In this document: piece by piece, positions 54,713-62,778 of the stretch
How the letters are laid out: the number at the start of each line of letters is the position of its first letter
Position numbering within the stretch: position 1 is the stretch's first letter
Assembly: GCF_001592265.1 (NCBI RefSeq)
Contig: NZ_BCWP01000002.1
Location: 1-64,000, forward strand
Reading direction: 5' to 3'
Length of the DNA stretch: 64,000 nt
Source of the DNA: Curvibacter delicatus NBRC 14919
GTDB lineage: Bacteria > Pseudomonadota > Gammaproteobacteria > Burkholderiales > Burkholderiaceae_C
Notes under the pieces: model-generated
Databases searched by the model: none
Seen by the model: only the letters and a program-made list of their open reading frames with translations
Told to the model about the DNA's origin: nothing
Made by a program: the position numbers and the translations under genes

Positions 54713-56062
54713 ATGCACAAAGACCAACCAACCCCCAGCAACCGCCTAAATTTCACCAAACGAGTCCTCGACCGGCTGACGCTGCCGTCCGAAGGTGTGG
54801 CCTACTTCTACGACACAGACACCAAAGGACTCGCGATCTGCGTCGGCAAGACCGGCCGAAAGAGTTTCTTGCTCTACCGACGCATCCAGGGCAGACCGGA
54901 GCGCATCAAGATCGGGCGCTACCCGGATGTGAGCATTGAGCAAGCTCGCAAGACCGTCGCGGCGCTGAATGCAGACATCGCGCAGGACCTCAATCCTGCC
55001 GAGTCGATGCGCGACCGACGCAATGAGATGACGCTGGCCGACTTCTTCAAGGTGTACTACGAGCGCCACGCATCCGTCCGCAAGATCTCCCACAAGGAAG
55101 ACCTCGAGAAGTTCGAGCGCCACATCGACACGAATAACTACGGAGTCAACCTTGCAAAACTGCGGCTGTCGGACATCACGCGTGCTCAGCTGATCTCCCA
55201 TCACGCAAAGATGGGCCACATCCCGACGACGGCCAACCGCGTGATCGCACTCATCAGCTCGATGTACAGCCGTGCCATCCAGTGGGGCTACTTCGACGGC
55301 AACCATCCCTGCCGGGGAATGGACAAGTACAGGGAGAAGTCCCGCTCAAGATTCGTACTCCCCGATGAGATGCCCCGCCTCATGCTGGCCATGGAGCATG
55401 AAACGAACGAGCTGGTGCGTGACTTCGTGAAACTCGCCCTGTACACGGGGGCACGCCGCAGCAATGTCCTGGCTATGCAATGGCCAGACGTGCACCTTGA
55501 ACGCAAGGAATGGAGCATCGAGAGAACCAAGAATGGCGAGCCACAGACCGTGCTGCTGACCCCCGAGGCCATCGAGGTTCTGAAGCGAAGAAAGAAGGCA
55601 GCCGAAGGCAGCAATTCTCTTTTCGTGTTCCCTGGTTCCGGCGAATGCGGTCATTTGGTGGAGCCACGAGGGGCTTGGGAGCGCATGCTGGCGCGCGGCA
55701 CGGCGTTGGGTTTGGTTGAGGCGTTGGCGGAGAAGGCAACGGCCAAGACCTTCGACTACCAACTGGCCCTGGAAGAGGCCATCGACTTCCCGGTCCAGAC
55801 CATCGAACGCTACACGCCATTGGCGGAGAAGCACGGGCTGCACTTGCAGCACTACGAGATGCGTGACCTGCACATTCATGACCTGCGCCGCACACTGGGA
55901 TCTTGGCTTGCCAGCAGCGGCACCAGCCTACCCATCATCGGCAGGGTTCTGAATCACAAGACCCCGGAAGCCACCAAGGTCTACGCTCGATTGATCGTCG
56001 CCCCGGTTCGCAACGCCATGGAAGAAGCCACGGCGGCCATGCGCAAGATCGGCGAGCAGTAG
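54713..56062 (+). CDS. Tyrosine-type site-specific integrase
   Basis: A 449-residue P4-like integrase. An N-terminal arm-binding DUF4102-like domain (YFYDTDTKGLAICVGKTGRKSFLLYRRIQGRPERIKIGRYPDVSIEQARK), a SAM-like core-binding domain and the catalytic domain with Arg in YTGARRSNVL, HDLRRTLG, and LNHKTPEATKVYARL (His and Tyr) are seen. Between the first Arg and HxxR is an extra ~60-residue helical insert (LVEALAEKATAKTFDYQLALEEAIDF), found in a subset of the family. It faces away from a tRNA scar 200 bases upstream and probably made that insertion. Confidence 0.93.
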   Translation: MHKDQPTPSNRLNFTKRVLDRLTLPSEGVAYFYDTDTKGLAICVGKTGRKSFLLYRRIQGRPERIKIGRYPDVSIEQARKTVAALNADIAQDLNPAESMRDRRNEMTLADFFKVYYERHASVRKISHKEDLEKFERHIDTNNYGVNLAKLRLSDITRAQLISHHAKMGHIPTTANRVIALISSMYSRAIQWGYFDGNHPCRGMDKYREKSRSRFVLPDEMPRLMLAMEHETNELVRDFVKLALYTGARRSNVLAMQWPDVHLERKEWSIERTKNGEPQTVLLTPEAIEVLKRRKKAAEGSNSLFVFPGSGECGHLVEPRGAWERMLARGTALGLVEALAEKATAKTFDYQLALEEAIDFPVQTIERYTPLAEKHGLHLQHYEMRDLHIHDLRRTLGSWLASSGTSLPIIGRVLNHKTPEATKVYARLIVAPVRNAMEEATAAMRKIGEQ

Positions 56063-56136
56063 AACCCCACGGCGCGGGGCCGATTGAATTTCGCATCACT
56101 TGAACAAAAGTAGTGCGGATATTAAACTCACTCCTC

Positions 56137-56736
56137 ATGAACCAGTCTGACCACATCCTCGAACTGGCCCGGCACCGACGCGTGCTGCGGGCGGCGGATG
56201 TGCGCGAGCACGGCTGGTCGCCGCAGCTGCTGATCCGGCTGCACCACGCCGGCAAGCTGCAACGGCTGGACCGTGGCCTGTATGGACTGCCCGATGCTGA
56301 AGTCACCGAGCACCAGACGCTGATCGAGGTCTGCCAACGCGTGCCCAAGGCCGTGCTGTGCCTGCTGAGTGCGCTGCAATTCCATGAGATCGGTACGCAA
56401 CTGCCGCACGAAGTGTGGATTGCGCTGCCTGAAGGCACCCAGACCCCGGCGCTGAGCTACCCCACGCTGCGCATCACGCGCCTGCGCGGCACTGCCTTTA
56501 GCGACGGTATCCAGACCGTGACCGACCACGGCGCCCCCATCCGCGTGTACAGCGCCGCCAAGACGGTGACCGACTGCTTCAAGTTCCGCAACAAGATCGG
56601 CCTGGACGTGGCGCTGGAGGCGCTGAAAGATGCATGGCACAGCCGCAAGGTCACCATGGCCGAACTAAGCCACTTCGCCAAGATCAACCGGGTCGAACGC
56701 GTGATGCAGCCCTATCTAGAGGCGGTGGCGCAATGA
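56137..56736 (+). CDS. abiEi: AbiEi-type antitoxin of a type IV toxin-antitoxin system
   Basis: A 199-residue protein. An N-terminal winged-helix region (ILELARHRRVLRAADVREHGWSPQLLIRLHHAGKLQRLDRGLYGLP) and the C-terminal antitoxin domain (VCQRVPKAVLCLLSALQFHEIGTQLPHEVWIALP, VYSAAKTVTDCFKFRNKIGLDVALEAL) match the AbiEi family, which represses its operon and counters the toxin. The start at 56137 is ATG; a GTG at 56113 is in frame. The stop overlaps the toxin ATG. AbiE systems abort phage infection. Confidence 0.9.
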   Translation: MNQSDHILELARHRRVLRAADVREHGWSPQLLIRLHHAGKLQRLDRGLYGLPDAEVTEHQTLIEVCQRVPKAVLCLLSALQFHEIGTQLPHEVWIALPEGTQTPALSYPTLRITRLRGTAFSDGIQTVTDHGAPIRVYSAAKTVTDCFKFRNKIGLDVALEALKDAWHSRKVTMAELSHFAKINRVERVMQPYLEAVAQ

Positions 56737-57635
56737 CCGGCAACCTGTCCGCGTCGATCCTGGCCCGACTGCTGACCCTCGCCAAACAGCGCGGCGACGA
56801 CTACAGCCTGCTGCTGCACCGCTTCGGCATGGAGCGCCTGCTGGCTCGCGTCAGCGCCTCACCGCATGCCGACCGCTTCTTGCTGAAGGGCGCCCTGCTC
56901 TTTGCACTCTGGTACGACACCCCGCACCGACCGACCAAGGACGCCGACTTGTTGGCCTTCGGCCCCGACGATGAGGCGAACCTGATCGCCACTTTCCGCG
57001 ACATCGCCGCCATGGACCTGGGCGACGGCATCGTGTTCGACCCCGGCTCCGTGAAGGCCGGCGCCATTCGCGAGGACAACACCTACGGCGGCACCCGCAT
57101 CACGCTGGTGGCACGCATCGGCTCCGCACGCTGCGCCCTGCAGATCGACGTGGGCTTCGGTGATGCCGTCACGCCGGGGCCACAAACAGTGGCTTACCCC
57201 ACCTTGCTGGGCGACTTCCCAGCCCCCACGCTGCGGGTCTATCCGGTCTACACCGTGATCGCCGAGAAGTACCAGGCCATGGTCATGCTGGGGCAAGCGA
57301 ACAGCCGCATGAAGGACTTCTTCGACCTGGCGGTGATCGCACGGCGCACGGAACTGGACGGTGCCACACTGGCAGCGGCCATTGCCGCCACCTTTGCCCG
57401 ACGCCAGACCGCCCTGCCCACCGAGCGGCCCTTGGCACTGACCCAGCAGTTCAGTGAAGACGCCGCAAAGCTGCGTCAGTGGCAGGCCTTCCTGAACAAG
57501 AACCGCATCGAAGCCGCGAGCCTGGGTGAGACCGTCGCACTGCTGGACGACCTGCTGTGGCCACCGACGCAGGTTGCGGCTTCTGGCAGTCAGGCAACAG
57601 CCACATGGCGTCCCGAAGCCCTGCGCTGGGTCTAG
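56733..57635 (+). CDS. abiEii: AbiEii-type nucleotidyltransferase toxin
   Basis: A 300-residue protein of the nucleotidyl transferase AbiEii/AbiGii family. The signature LLKGALLFALWYDTPHRPTKDADLLAFG holds the paired acidic residues (DxD); IAEKYQAMVMLGQANSRMKDFFDLAVI is the second conserved block. In characterised members the toxin transfers nucleotides to tRNA or other targets and stops growth. The start overlaps the antitoxin stop (ATGA), so production is coupled. It is a phage-defence candidate carried on the element. Confidence 0.92.
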   Translation: MTGNLSASILARLLTLAKQRGDDYSLLLHRFGMERLLARVSASPHADRFLLKGALLFALWYDTPHRPTKDADLLAFGPDDEANLIATFRDIAAMDLGDGIVFDPGSVKAGAIREDNTYGGTRITLVARIGSARCALQIDVGFGDAVTPGPQTVAYPTLLGDFPAPTLRVYPVYTVIAEKYQAMVMLGQANSRMKDFFDLAVIARRTELDGATLAAAIAATFARRQTALPTERPLALTQQFSEDAAKLRQWQAFLNKNRIEAASLGETVALLDDLLWPPTQVAASGSQATATWRPEALRWV

Positions 57636-57662
57636 CCCAACCTGCAACGGCTTCGGGCATCT

Positions 57663-58655
57663 TCAAAGCAGCGACGGAATCTTCCGCTTCTCGACCGGCC
57701 GGATGTAGCGGGCCAGCACGGCATCGCTGCGGTGCCCAGTCTGCTCGCGGATGAGCCATGTGGGCAGAGACGCCATCGCCGCTGTGGTCACGTAGCCTGC
57801 GCGGAGACTGTGACCTGAGAATTCTTCCGGCTCACGCCCCATGGCCTTGGCCGCGCGCTTCACGATCAATGCCACCGACTGCGCCGTCAGCGGGTCATCA
57901 GACACCACGCCACCCTTGGTCACCGAGCGGAACAGCAAGCCGGTCTCGATGCCCGCCACCTCCAGCCACGCCTTAAGGCTCTGGATGGGGCACCGCTCGC
58001 CGCTGGCCTGCGGCAGAAACACCGAACGCCCCTTGCCAAACTGATCGGTCTTGGAAAACCGAAGCAGCACCTCGGCATGGGTCTCGTGGAAGGTCACGTC
58101 CTCAACCCGCAAGGCCACCAACTCAGCGCGGCGGAACGCACCCGCGAAACCAACCAGCAGCAAGGCCCTGTCTCGCGCTGCCTTGGTGGGGTGTGACTTC
58201 TGCTGGTCGAGCACGGCCAGCATCTCCAGCAGCACGTCGCGGGTGATTGGCTTCACCGCACGCTGGCGGGTGCCGTGCTGGCGGCGGATGCCTTTCATGG
58301 TCGCCACGACCACATCGGCCCGCGTCGGCGACTTCAGCCCTTGGTCGCGGTGGGCCTGAGCGATGGACACGCAGCGCCGCTCCAGCGTCGCCACTTTCAT
58401 GGCCGGGGCTAACTTCGCCAAGTACTCCGCCACCATGGCCGGTGTTGCCGGTATGGCCCCGCCGTGTTGGATGAAATGGCGCACATCGCTGGCATAGGCC
58501 CGCTTGGTGGCTTTCGAGCTGGCAGAGGCGACATAGCCAGCCACGGAGCCGGTCGGCGGCTTCTCTGCCGTTTTGGCTGCGGTACTGGCGGTGGATTCTT
58601 CGCTCGACGCTGGCGATTTGGTGCCAGCCGATGCGTGCGGCTTTTTGGTGGTCAT
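57663..58655 (-). CDS. Second tyrosine recombinase
   Basis: A 330-residue tyrosine recombinase of a different branch from the first (no arm-binding DUF4102 domain). After a low-complexity N-terminus comes a SAM-like domain and a catalytic domain with Arg in GAFRRAELVAL, GHSLRAGY (HxxR) and TGHRSDAVLARYIR (His and Tyr). It converges with the AbiE operon. The element thus carries two recombinases; this one may mark a nested or second insertion, or act on the right end. Confidence 0.92.
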   Translation of the reverse strand: MTTKKPHASAGTKSPASSEESTASTAAKTAEKPPTGSVAGYVASASSKATKRAYASDVRHFIQHGGAIPATPAMVAEYLAKLAPAMKVATLERRCVSIAQAHRDQGLKSPTRADVVVATMKGIRRQHGTRQRAVKPITRDVLLEMLAVLDQQKSHPTKAARDRALLLVGFAGAFRRAELVALRVEDVTFHETHAEVLLRFSKTDQFGKGRSVFLPQASGERCPIQSLKAWLEVAGIETGLLFRSVTKGGVVSDDPLTAQSVALIVKRAAKAMGREPEEFSGHSLRAGYVTTAAMASLPTWLIREQTGHRSDAVLARYIRPVEKRKIPSLL

Positions 58656-58698
58656 TTTGGTAGTGATAAGTGCGTGCTATCGCTACGAACGCAGCGAC

Positions 58699-58730
58699 AA
58701 AAAAGCCGTGCGGCGCGAACGCGGCACGGC
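58699..58730 (-). terminator. Terminator after the 58783-59145 gene
   Basis: On the minus strand GCCGTGC ... GCACGGC, with a ~12-base loop, followed by TTTTTT. It lies 50-80 bases beyond the stop of the hypothetical gene and before the second recombinase, so these are separate transcripts. Confidence 0.65.
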
Positions 58731-58782
58731 GGAATGAACTGGCCGCAACTTTGCGCTGCGGCCTGCGGACGGTGATTTGGAG

Positions 58783-59145
58783 TTAGTAGCAGCTGGGCAG
58801 CAGCACCGTGGTGACCGACCGGTCCCACTCGGTGATGACCCACACGACTGCCGGGGCGCCTTCCTTGCCGATGTCGAACGACGAGAAGATGCGCGACTCG
58901 CCAGACAAAACAGCCTGCCAGTTGGCATCGCGATCCTCCGCGCACATGGCGTCCCACTCGCACCGCTGGTGACGGCGCAGCAGGTCGAGGACGTTTGCGC
59001 CGCGCTTCTCGATCAACCGCAGCGCGGGCGGCGTGGCGACGACATCGCCCAACTCAAAGAGCACGGGCGGATGGATGGCGATGGGCAGTGGATCGTTGGG
59101 CGATGCAGGGCCTGCCTTCGGCGGCATGGCGGATTCTTGAGACAT
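58783..59145 (-). CDS. Hypothetical protein typical of integrative elements
   Basis: A 120-residue protein with core LLRRHQRCEWDAMCAEDRDANWQAVLSGE and an ending DRSVTTVLLPSCY. I recognise this pattern from small proteins common on betaproteobacterial plasmids and integrative elements, often mislabelled as restriction subunits; the true function is unknown. The start at 59145 has an AAGGAA site; the frame is open to 59208. Confidence 0.75.
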   Translation of the reverse strand: MSQESAMPPKAGPASPNDPLPIAIHPPVLFELGDVVATPPALRLIEKRGANVLDLLRRHQRCEWDAMCAEDRDANWQAVLSGESRIFSSFDIGKEGAPAVVWVITEWDRSVTTVLLPSCY

Positions 59146-59194
59146 GGGGGTTCCTTCAGATGGGGTTGCGCCAACCTGCCCGCCAGAAACGACA

Positions 59195-59223
59195 AAGGGC
59201 TGAGACAAAACGTCTCAGCCCTT
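59195..59223. repeat. Perfect 12-bp hairpin upstream of the hypothetical gene
   Basis: AAGGGCTGAGAC, loop AAAAC, GTCTCAGCCCTT: a perfect stem 50-80 bases ahead of the gene that starts at 59145 on the minus strand. No T-run follows on the minus strand. It could be an operator, an attenuator, or an element-specific palindrome. The stretch 59224-59364 shows nothing else. Confidence 0.6.
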
Positions 59224-59364
59224 GGCGGTGACCGACAGCGGTCGGCAGATTTGCTTGTGCGGCGCGGCTGACCAGTTGAAGCCAGCCACTGCCGCGTCGT
59301 CACAGTAGCGCGGGGCGAAACCGGCCGCAATCTCGGTGTGACTTCGCTTCAGACGAACCAGAAA

Positions 59365-59604
59365 TCACCACACATCCCAGCTGCCGTCATCGGACGATTT
59401 GTCCGCAAGGTTGGACGCGGCGCCATTCGGGACAGCGTAGCCCGATGGGACCGCGCCCGGACGAGCCGCCCTCACCAGAATGTCGCCCGAATCGAGCAGA
59501 CGGATGTAGAGGTGGTCGCCGCATTGCAGACCGGCCCGTTCGGCAATATGGCTCGGCACTCGAACACCGAGCGAGTTACCCCATTTCGACAGCTTGCTTG
59601 GCAT
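59365..59604 (-). CDS. AbrB/MazE-type antitoxin without a toxin partner
   Basis: A 79-residue protein with a SpoVT-AbrB (swapped-hairpin) DNA-binding domain: SKLSKWGNSLGVRVPSHIAERAGLQCGDHLYIRLLDSGDILV, as in MazE/PemI antitoxins. In complete systems a MazF-type toxin gene follows immediately; here no toxin frame is found downstream before 59223. It is probably an orphan or remnant. Confidence 0.8.
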   Translation of the reverse strand: MPSKLSKWGNSLGVRVPSHIAERAGLQCGDHLYIRLLDSGDILVRAARPGAVPSGYAVPNGAASNLADKSSDDGSWDVW

Positions 59605-59694
59605 GGTGTTGCACTCACTTCATTGATACACATTGGCTATCGCAAATTGGCAGCCGGTGCCCTTGCCAACCATGCTTCTGTCTCTGTAGTGCTG

Positions 59695-59860
59695 CCTTGA
59701 GGCGGGTGGGCGAGAACGGCAGGCTGGTCATGTACAGGCCAAAGCCGACCAGGCCGATGAGGCCCAGCGCCATCACCCAGTGCAGCAGCATGGCCACCGG
59801 GGTGTAGCGGCCGGCCGAAGCACCGGCCGACGAGGATGAAAGGGGTTGCTTATGTGCCAT
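59695..59860 (-). pseudogene. 5' fragment of a cytochrome b561 gene
   Basis: The reading frame starting at 59860 (MAHKQPL) has RYTPVAMLLHWVMALGLIGLVGFGLYMTSLPFSPTRLK, the first haem-ligating His and membrane helix of a cytochrome b561-like protein. Homology stops at ~59695; the remaining frame to 59615 is unrelated and ends at a stop. About three quarters of the usual ~180 residues are missing. The breakpoint probably marks the right border of the inserted or rearranged DNA. Confidence 0.75.
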
Positions 59861-59950
59861 GCCCAGCAGTTTAGGCATGGCACCATTCACGAAAATTGAC
59901 CGTATTTGACGATTGATTTCAAATTTTTTGAGAAACCAATCCGTCAACGG

Positions 59951-60934
59951 TCAGTCCAGCGTCACACCCGCCTGCTTGATCACCTTTTCCCACTTGGTGG
60001 TTTCGGCAGCGATGAACGCATCGCAAGCCTCGGGGCTGGTGCCCTCGGCAAAGGTGCCCATGGCCTCCAGCTTGGCGCGGGTGTCGTCGCTGTGGATGAT
60101 GGCGTTGACGGCATCCGACATCCGCTTGACGACGTCGCGCGGCGTGCCGGCCGGGGCGATCATGCTGGCCCAGGTGCTGCCGATCAGGCCAGGGATGCCC
60201 TGCTCCACGAACGTGGGCACGTCGGGCACGGCGGGCAGACGCTTGTCGCTGGACACGCCGATCAGCCGCACCCGGCCGCTTTTGCCTGACTGGATCAGGC
60301 CCGTGGGCGCGTCGAAGAACAGCTGAATCTGGCCGCCGAGCAAGTCGGTCAACGCTGGGGCCGCGCCCCGGTAGGGGATGTGCACCATGTAGGTCTGCGT
60401 CAGTGCCTTCATCAACTCGCTGGTCAGGTGCGCGGCCGAGCCCGTGCCCGACGAGCCGAAGCTGACCTTACCCGGGTTGGCCTTGGCGTAGGCCACCAGC
60501 TCTCTGGTGTTTTTGAACGGCGCGTTGTTGGGCACCGCCGCCAGCAGGGGCGACACGCCCATGAGCGACACGCCCACCAGGTCTTTGCGCGGGTTGTAGG
60601 GCAGCTTGGGGTACAGGGTGGTGTTGGCCGCATAGGCGGCGATCACCACGCCGAAGGTGTGCCCGTCGGGCGCGGCCTTGGCCACCATGTCCACCCCGAT
60701 GATGCTGTTGGCGCCCGGCTTGTTGTCGATCACCACCGGCTGGCCCAGCGCCTTTTGCAAACCGGCCTGCACCAGCCGGGCCATCTGGTCGGTGAAACCG
60801 CCCGCGGTGTAAGGCACGATGATCTTGATGGGTTTGGTAGGCCACGCGGTTTGTGCCATGGCGGGCACGGCGGCAGAGGCGAGGCTTGCTGCCGTGGCCT
60901 GAAGCACGATGCGGCGGGAAAGGTTGGCGGACAT
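59951..60934 (-). CDS. Tripartite tricarboxylate (Bug/TctC) solute-binding protein 3
   Basis: A 327-residue periplasmic receptor. The signal peptide (SRRIVLQATAASLASAAVPAMAQT) is followed by WPTKPIKIIVPYTAGGFTDQMAR and IPYRGAAPALTDLLGGQIQLFFD, as in the Bug family. AAAGGAGACAAGCC lies ahead of the start. It follows etfA, etfB and an acyl-CoA synthetase on the same strand and may be in their operon, binding the acid they degrade. Confidence 0.93.
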   Translation of the reverse strand: MSANLSRRIVLQATAASLASAAVPAMAQTAWPTKPIKIIVPYTAGGFTDQMARLVQAGLQKALGQPVVIDNKPGANSIIGVDMVAKAAPDGHTFGVVIAAYAANTTLYPKLPYNPRKDLVGVSLMGVSPLLAAVPNNAPFKNTRELVAYAKANPGKVSFGSSGTGSAAHLTSELMKALTQTYMVHIPYRGAAPALTDLLGGQIQLFFDAPTGLIQSGKSGRVRLIGVSSDKRLPAVPDVPTFVEQGIPGLIGSTWASMIAPAGTPRDVVKRMSDAVNAIIHSDDTRAKLEAMGTFAEGTSPEACDAFIAAETTKWEKVIKQAGVTLD

Positions 60935-61004
60935 GGCTTGTCTCCTTTTTATTGAACAAAATGGTCTTTACCGCCTGATTGGCGGTAAAAGTCAGCTATT
61001 CATT

Positions 61005-61943
61005 TCAGAGCGACTTGACCAACTCAGGCACAGCGGCAAAGAGGTCCGCCTCCAGCCCATAGTCGGCCACGCTGAAGATGGGGGCTTCGGGGTCCTTGTT
61101 GATTGCCACGATCACCTTGCTGTCCTTCATGCCCGCCAGGTGCTGGATGGCCCCGCTGATGCCCGCCGCGATGTACAGCTGCGGCGCCACGATCTTGCCG
61201 GTCTGACCCACTTGCAGGTCGTTGGGCGCGTAGCCCGCATCCACCGCCGCACGGCTGGCCCCGATGGCCGCACCCAGCTTGTCGGCCAGCGGGGTCATGA
61301 CTTCGGTGAACTTTTCGCTGCTGCCCAGCGCCCGACCACCGCTGACGATGATCTTGGCCGCCGTCAGTTCGGGGCGGTCGTTCTTGGCGAGTTCGCTGCC
61401 TTTGTAGGCGCTCTTGCCGCTGTCGGCCGCTGCTGCGGTGGTTTCAATCGGGGCGGTGTTGCCTTGTGCAGCGGCGTCGAAGCCGGTGGCGCGCACGGTG
61501 ATGACTTTGACCGCATCCGCGCTTTGCACGGTGGCGATGGCGTTGCCGGCGTAGATGGGGCGCTCGAAGGTGTCGGCGCTGACGATCTTGGTGATTTCGC
61601 TGATCTGGGCGACGTCGAGTTTGGCAGCGACGCGGGGGGCGGCGTTTTTGCCGATGGCGGTGGCGGCAAAGAGGATGTGGCTGTAGCCGTTGGCGGCCTG
61701 GGCGGCGAGCACTTGGGCGGCCAGGTTCTCGGCCAGGGCATGGGCCAGGGTGTCGCTGTCGGCGTGCAGGACTTTGGCGACGCCCGCAATCTGGGCCGCG
61801 GCCGCAGCGGCAGCGCCGGCGTTGTGGCCGGCGATCAGCACGTGCACGTCACCGGCACCACAGGCCACGGCGGCGGTGACGGTGTTGAGGGTGGCGCCTT
61901 TGAGGCTGGCGTTGTCGTGTTCGGCGATGACAAGAACGGTCAT
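61005..61943 (-). CDS. etfA: Electron transfer flavoprotein alpha subunit
   Basis: A 312-residue ETF large subunit that accepts electrons from acyl-CoA dehydrogenases. [15 protein letters not shown] at the start and the C-terminal FAD domain [69 protein letters not shown] are canonical. It follows etfB after 68 bases. Confidence 0.97.
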   Translation of the reverse strand: MTVLVIAEHDNASLKGATLNTVTAAVACGAGDVHVLIAGHNAGAAAAAAAQIAGVAKVLHADSDTLAHALAENLAAQVLAAQAANGYSHILFAATAIGKNAAPRVAAKLDVAQISEITKIVSADTFERPIYAGNAIATVQSADAVKVITVRATGFDAAAQGNTAPIETTAAAADSGKSAYKGSELAKNDRPELTAAKIIVSGGRALGSSEKFTEVMTPLADKLGAAIGASRAAVDAGYAPNDLQVGQTGKIVAPQLYIAAGISGAIQHLAGMKDSKVIVAINKDPEAPIFSVADYGLEADLFAAVPELVKSL

Positions 61944-62011
61944 GGTGTGGTTTCCTTGAATCGGGTGGGTGGTCTGAATGGGGGGCTGGGTCGATGTGAC
62001 GTGGCGGCCGT

Positions 62012-62761
62012 TCAGATCACTTTCGCTTCGTTCTTGAGTTTGTCGACCAGGGTGGCGACATCAGGGACTTTGATGCCGGCTTTGCGGCCTGCGGGTTCGC
62101 TGACCTTGACGGTCTTCAGGCGCGGGGCAACGTCCACGCCCAGGGCTGCCGGGGTCACGATTTCCAAGGGCTTTTTCTTGGCTTTCATGATGTTGGGCAG
62201 GGTGACGTAGCGCGGTTCGTTCAGGCGCAGGTCGGTGGTGACGACGGCGGGCAGGCTCAGGGCCAGGGTTTCCAGGCCGCCGTCGATTTCGCGGGTGACG
62301 GTGGCTTTGCCTTCGGCGATCTCGACCTTGGAGGCGAAGGTGGCCTGGGGCAGGTCGGTCAGGGCGGCGAGCATCTGGCCAACTTGGTTGGCGTCGTCGT
62401 CGATGGCTTGTTTACCGAGGATGACGAGGCCGGGTTGTTCTTTGGCCACCAGAGCAGCGAGGAGTTTGGCCACGGCCAGGGGTTGGAGTTCGTCTGCAGA
62501 CTCCACCAGGATGGCCCGGTCGGCTCCGATGGCCATGGCGGTGCGCAGGGTTTCCTGGCATTGGCTCACGCCGCACGACACCGCGATGACTTCCGTCACC
62601 ACGCCTTTTTCTTTCAGGCGCACGGCTTCTTCAACGGCAATCTCGTCAAACGGGTTCATGCTCATCTTCACGTTGGCGATGTCCACCCCCGTGCCGTCCG
62701 ACTTGACCCGTACCTTGACGTTGTAGTCCACCACTCGCTTGACCGCGACCAGTACTTTCAT
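62012..62761 (-). CDS. etfB: Electron transfer flavoprotein beta subunit
   Basis: A 249-residue ETF small subunit binding [67 protein letters not shown] and [24 protein letters not shown] are diagnostic. Start 62761 is chosen over 62770. It pairs with etfA and lies 17 bases downstream of the acyl-CoA synthetase gene. Confidence 0.97.
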   Translation of the reverse strand: MKVLVAVKRVVDYNVKVRVKSDGTGVDIANVKMSMNPFDEIAVEEAVRLKEKGVVTEVIAVSCGVSQCQETLRTAMAIGADRAILVESADELQPLAVAKLLAALVAKEQPGLVILGKQAIDDDANQVGQMLAALTDLPQATFASKVEIAEGKATVTREIDGGLETLALSLPAVVTTDLRLNEPRYVTLPNIMKAKKKPLEIVTPAALGVDVAPRLKTVKVSEPAGRKAGIKVPDVATLVDKLKNEAKVI

Positions 62762-62778
62762 GGTTTTCACCTTTTCAT

